Source: Chloroflexota bacterium (GTDB lineage: Bacteria > Chloroflexota > Limnocylindria > QHBO01). Taken from it: 7,991 nucleotides of DNA. This document shows positions 5,784-7,991 of this stretch, one piece after another (within the stretch, counting starts at the first letter, position 1; every line of letters starts with the position of its first letter). The DNA is taken from positions 1 to 7,991 of the forward strand of contig JAHFBB010000027.1 in the NCBI GenBank assembly GCA_023250255.1, read 5' to 3'. Under the pieces are notes generated by a model, which saw nothing but the letters and a program-made list of their open reading frames with translations, was not told the origin of the DNA and ran no database searches. A program made the position numbers and the translations under genes.

Positions 5784-7022
5784 TTGCCGGATCGCGGCCG
5801 CCAGCTGCGGCTCCTCTTCGTCGCCACCGTGCTGGTGGTGGCGGCATTCAGCACGGGGCTCGACTTCCTGTTCTTCCTGGTCTACCTGTTCGGAGCGTTG
5901 CTGGCCGGGTCGTGGTGGTATTCCCGTCGCGGACTCGGCGGCATTCGGGCGGGCTATCACGTGCTGAATCCGCGCGCACAGGTGGGGGAGCAGTTGCACG
6001 CGGTCTATCGGGTTGACAACGACGCCGGCTGGGCCAAGCCGTGGATCGAGGTCAGCAGCGACAGCACATTGCCGGTCAGCCTTCCCGGCCGGGTGATCGG
6101 TATCGGGGCGAGCAGTTCACGTCAGTGGCTGGCGAAGGTCAACCTCACCCAGCGCGGGAGCTATCGGATCGGGGCGCTGCGGGTCCGAACCGGCGATCCG
6201 TTCGGCATGTTCACCTCGTCCATCACCGTCGGGCAGGCGACCTCGGTGGTGGTCTTCCCGAAGGTGCACAGCCTGCCCCTGTGGCAACTGCCGCCGACGC
6301 CGGTCGATGGCAGTTCGGCGACCCGCCGACGACTGGAGACGGCCAGCCCGTTGGCCGCCAGTATCCGGCCCTATGCCCCCGGCGATGCCATCAACCGCAT
6401 CCACTGGCTGAGCACCATGCGTCACGGCGAAATCCAGGTGAAGGAGTTCGACCCCGAGCAGACGGCCGACCTCTGGATCCTGCTCGACCTCGAGCGAACA
6501 GCTCACCGTGGGCGCGGCGAGCAGGCATCGGTCGAGCTGGCGGTCAGCGCGGCTGCATCCATCGCCGTACGTACGCTCAGCGATAACCGGGCGGTGGGGA
6601 TCACCGCTTCGGCTCGGCGGACCCACATCCTCACCCCCGACCGTGGCTCGCGGGTGGAGCAGAAGATCCTGCACCTGCTGGCCAACGTGCAGGCCGATGG
6701 CACAACCCCGCTGCCCGAGGTCCTGGTGGCAACGCTGCCCCGCTTCAAACGCGGGATGACGGTGTGCCTGATCACCGGCTCCACTGATCGCGATTGGGTG
6801 CGCCCGCTGGCCGCGCTGCCCCGCCGCGGGGTGGGAGCGATTGCCGTCCGCCTGGACCTGCCGAGCTTCGGTGAGCCAGACGATGGAGACGTCGACGAGC
6901 AGCGTGCCTCGGCCGCCGCCCAGCATGGGCTGGCGGAATACGGCATCAGCCAGTACCTGATCCATGCGGATGATGACCTCGGCCAGATTCTCGGGCGGCG
7001 GGAGCGCGCGGCTCGTGCCTGA
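5784..7022 (+). CDS. DUF58 domain membrane protein, MoxR partner
   Basis: A 412-residue protein. Two closely spaced hydrophobic segments (about 9-27 and 28-45) form an N-terminal membrane hairpin. A beta-rich region with the RTGDPFGMF motif (135-143) follows, then the DUF58 signature IRPYAPGDAINRIHW with VKEFDPE (about 194-225). Downstream, WILLDLE (231-237) begins a region resembling a von Willebrand A fold, with a non-classical metal site (DLE rather than DxSxS). DUF58 proteins are near-constant neighbours of MoxR ATPases and are thought to act as their membrane adaptor; the exact function is unknown. The start is the TTG at 5784, the nearest candidate ahead of the membrane hairpin; no ATG or GTG lies close upstream and the Shine-Dalgarno sequence is poor, so coupling to moxR is likely. 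The end overlaps the next gene by eight bases. Confidence 0.92.
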   Translation: MPDRGRQLRLLFVATVLVVAAFSTGLDFLFFLVYLFGALLAGSWWYSRRGLGGIRAGYHVLNPRAQVGEQLHAVYRVDNDAGWAKPWIEVSSDSTLPVSLPGRVIGIGASSSRQWLAKVNLTQRGSYRIGALRVRTGDPFGMFTSSITVGQATSVVVFPKVHSLPLWQLPPTPVDGSSATRRRLETASPLAASIRPYAPGDAINRIHWLSTMRHGEIQVKEFDPEQTADLWILLDLERTAHRGRGEQASVELAVSAAASIAVRTLSDNRAVGITASARRTHILTPDRGSRVEQKILHLLANVQADGTTPLPEVLVATLPRFKRGMTVCLITGSTDRDWVRPLAALPRRGVGAIAVRLDLPSFGEPDDGDVDEQRASAAAQHGLAEYGISQYLIHADDDLGQILGRRERAARA

Positions 7023-7991
7023 GAGCGTGCGTCGGATCGCTCATCCGCGCGAAGGCTGGTTGGCAGCCGGACTGCTGTTCGTGATGCTGCTTAGTCTGGG
7101 ATGGTCGGTCCAGGCCACCGGCTGGCTTGACCAGTCCGATTTCCTGGTTCCGGTCGGATTCTGGGCGCTGCTGGCGGGTTCGCTGCTTGCCCTGACCGGC
7201 TGGAGCGTGGTCATCACGCTTCCCGTGGCGGCCGCCCTGGGCGCCGGGGTCGTCATCTGGGCCGTAGGTGGCGAGTACTTCCCGATTCTCGGGCAGGCCG
7301 AGCGGCTCATTGCCCTCCGGGCGGACGGGCTGCTGTTCATCGCCACCGCGCTCCACCGCGGGCTTCCGGTGCAGATCACGCCGTTCGCCCTGGGGATGGG
7401 CATCCTGATGTGGACGACCGCGGTCATTGCCGCCCAGGCGATGTATCGCTACCACCGCACCCTGGATGCCATTGCCCTGGTCGGGGTGCTCCTGATCGGC
7501 AACATGGCGGCAACCACGCTGCCCCTGTTCAGTTACCTGCTGTTGTTCGTGCTGGCGGCCATGCTGCTCTGGCTACGGGCGTCGTTGCTCGGCCGCGAAG
7601 AGGGCTGGCAGATCCGGCGGATCACGGAGAACCCCGACGTCCCTGCTTCGATTCTTCGCGCGGGAATCGCGTTCACTGCGGCCAGTATCGGTCTTGCCTG
7701 GCTGATGACCTCGGTCGCGGTTGCCGCGCCGTTGACCGCCGCGGTCCAGAGCCTGGACGGGGTGTGGACCGAGGTGCGCGACCAGGTGGGTGGGCTGTTC
7801 GGTGGGCTGCAGAATGGGGAGGCACGCCTGGCCAGTTCGGGGTTCGGCTCCCAGTTGGTCATCTCCGACGACTGGACTTCGCGGGATACGCCGGTCCTGG
7901 TCCTCACCGCCAATCGCGCGCACTACCTGGCCACGGTGACCTACGACCGATATACCGGCCGGGGCTGGGAAACGTCGGACCGGGTGACGCG
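7015..7991 (+). CDS. TgpA/DUF3488-type transglutaminase-like membrane protein (N-terminal part, cut by window edge)
   Basis: The frame is open from the GTG at 7015 to the window end, giving 325 residues. There are about seven hydrophobic segments (roughly 16-33, 43-62, 64-83, 122-142, 152-170, 171-188 and 214-238), then an extracytoplasmic stretch that reaches YDRYTGRGW (310-318). This pattern is typical of the region between the membrane part and the transglutaminase core in TgpA-like proteins. The catalytic Cys-His-Asp core, and any C-terminal DUF4129, would lie beyond the right edge, so enzymatic activity cannot be judged. The MoxR-DUF58-TgpA order is a recognised conserved triad. The start is not certain: GGAG at 7001-7004 precedes GTG 7015 by ten bases and gives an eight-base overlap with the DUF58 gene, but in-frame ATGs at 6964, 6970 and 6973 are possible and would lengthen the overlap. 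Confidence 0.85.
   Translation, partial: MPESVRRIAHPREGWLAAGLLFVMLLSLGWSVQATGWLDQSDFLVPVGFWALLAGSLLALTGWSVVITLPVAAALGAGVVIWAVGGEYFPILGQAERLIALRADGLLFIATALHRGLPVQITPFALGMGILMWTTAVIAAQAMYRYHRTLDAIALVGVLLIGNMAATTLPLFSYLLLFVLAAMLLWLRASLLGREEGWQIRRITENPDVPASILRAGIAFTAASIGLAWLMTSVAVAAPLTAAVQSLDGVWTEVRDQVGGLFGGLQNGEARLASSGFGSQLVISDDWTSRDTPVLVLTANRAHYLATVTYDRYTGRGWETSDRVT

Overview
The window is GC-rich, densely coding bacterial DNA with one divergent promoter region and otherwise almost no intergenic space. The gene set (a DUF3662-FHA protein, a membrane-anchored FHA protein, a SEDS protein and a class B PBP, then MoxR, DUF58 and a TgpA-like protein) is typical of high-GC Gram-positive-type bacteria. 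Actinomycetota carry an fhaA-fhaB-pstP-rodA-pbpA-pknA-pknB cluster. The simplified arrangement here, and the short FhaA, fit an uncultured Chloroflexota or Dormibacterota-like lineage (for example Limnocylindria/Ellin6529) at least as well as a true actinomycete. This placement is an inference from gene content; no rRNA or marker gene is present to settle it.

Layout. (1) Bases 1-599, minus strand: the N-terminal 199 codons of an unrecognised protein with four CxxC pairs followed by a Pro/Glu-rich tail built on a 30-bp tandem repeat; its C-terminus lies beyond the left edge. (2) Bases 600-693: a compact divergent promoter region with -10-like boxes in both directions and a perfect 15-bp dyad. 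(3) Bases 694-4736, plus strand: fhaA, fhaB, rodA/ftsW-like and pbpA, translationally coupled by ATGA overlaps or near-contact junctions. (4) Bases 4737-4809: a 73-base gap with a good Shine-Dalgarno sequence and a possible -10 box. (5) Bases 4810-7991, plus strand: a MoxR-type AAA+ ATPase, a DUF58 membrane protein and the first 325 codons of a TgpA/DUF3488-type transglutaminase-like membrane protein cut by the right edge.

How the genes may work together. The SEDS glycosyltransferase and the class B transpeptidase should form the polymerase/cross-linking pair of the elongation machinery. The two FHA proteins are phosphothreonine readers that in mycobacteria tie this machinery to Ser/Thr kinase signalling. 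The eraser (PstP) and writers (PknA/PknB) that belong to the classical cluster are not in the window: fhaB runs straight into rodA, and pbpA is followed by moxR rather than kinases. MoxR-DUF58-TgpA is a widespread conserved triad thought to support assembly or quality control of envelope proteins; its position directly after the wall-synthesis genes suggests a shared role in envelope biogenesis. I see no mobile element, CRISPR array, RNA gene or convincing terminator.
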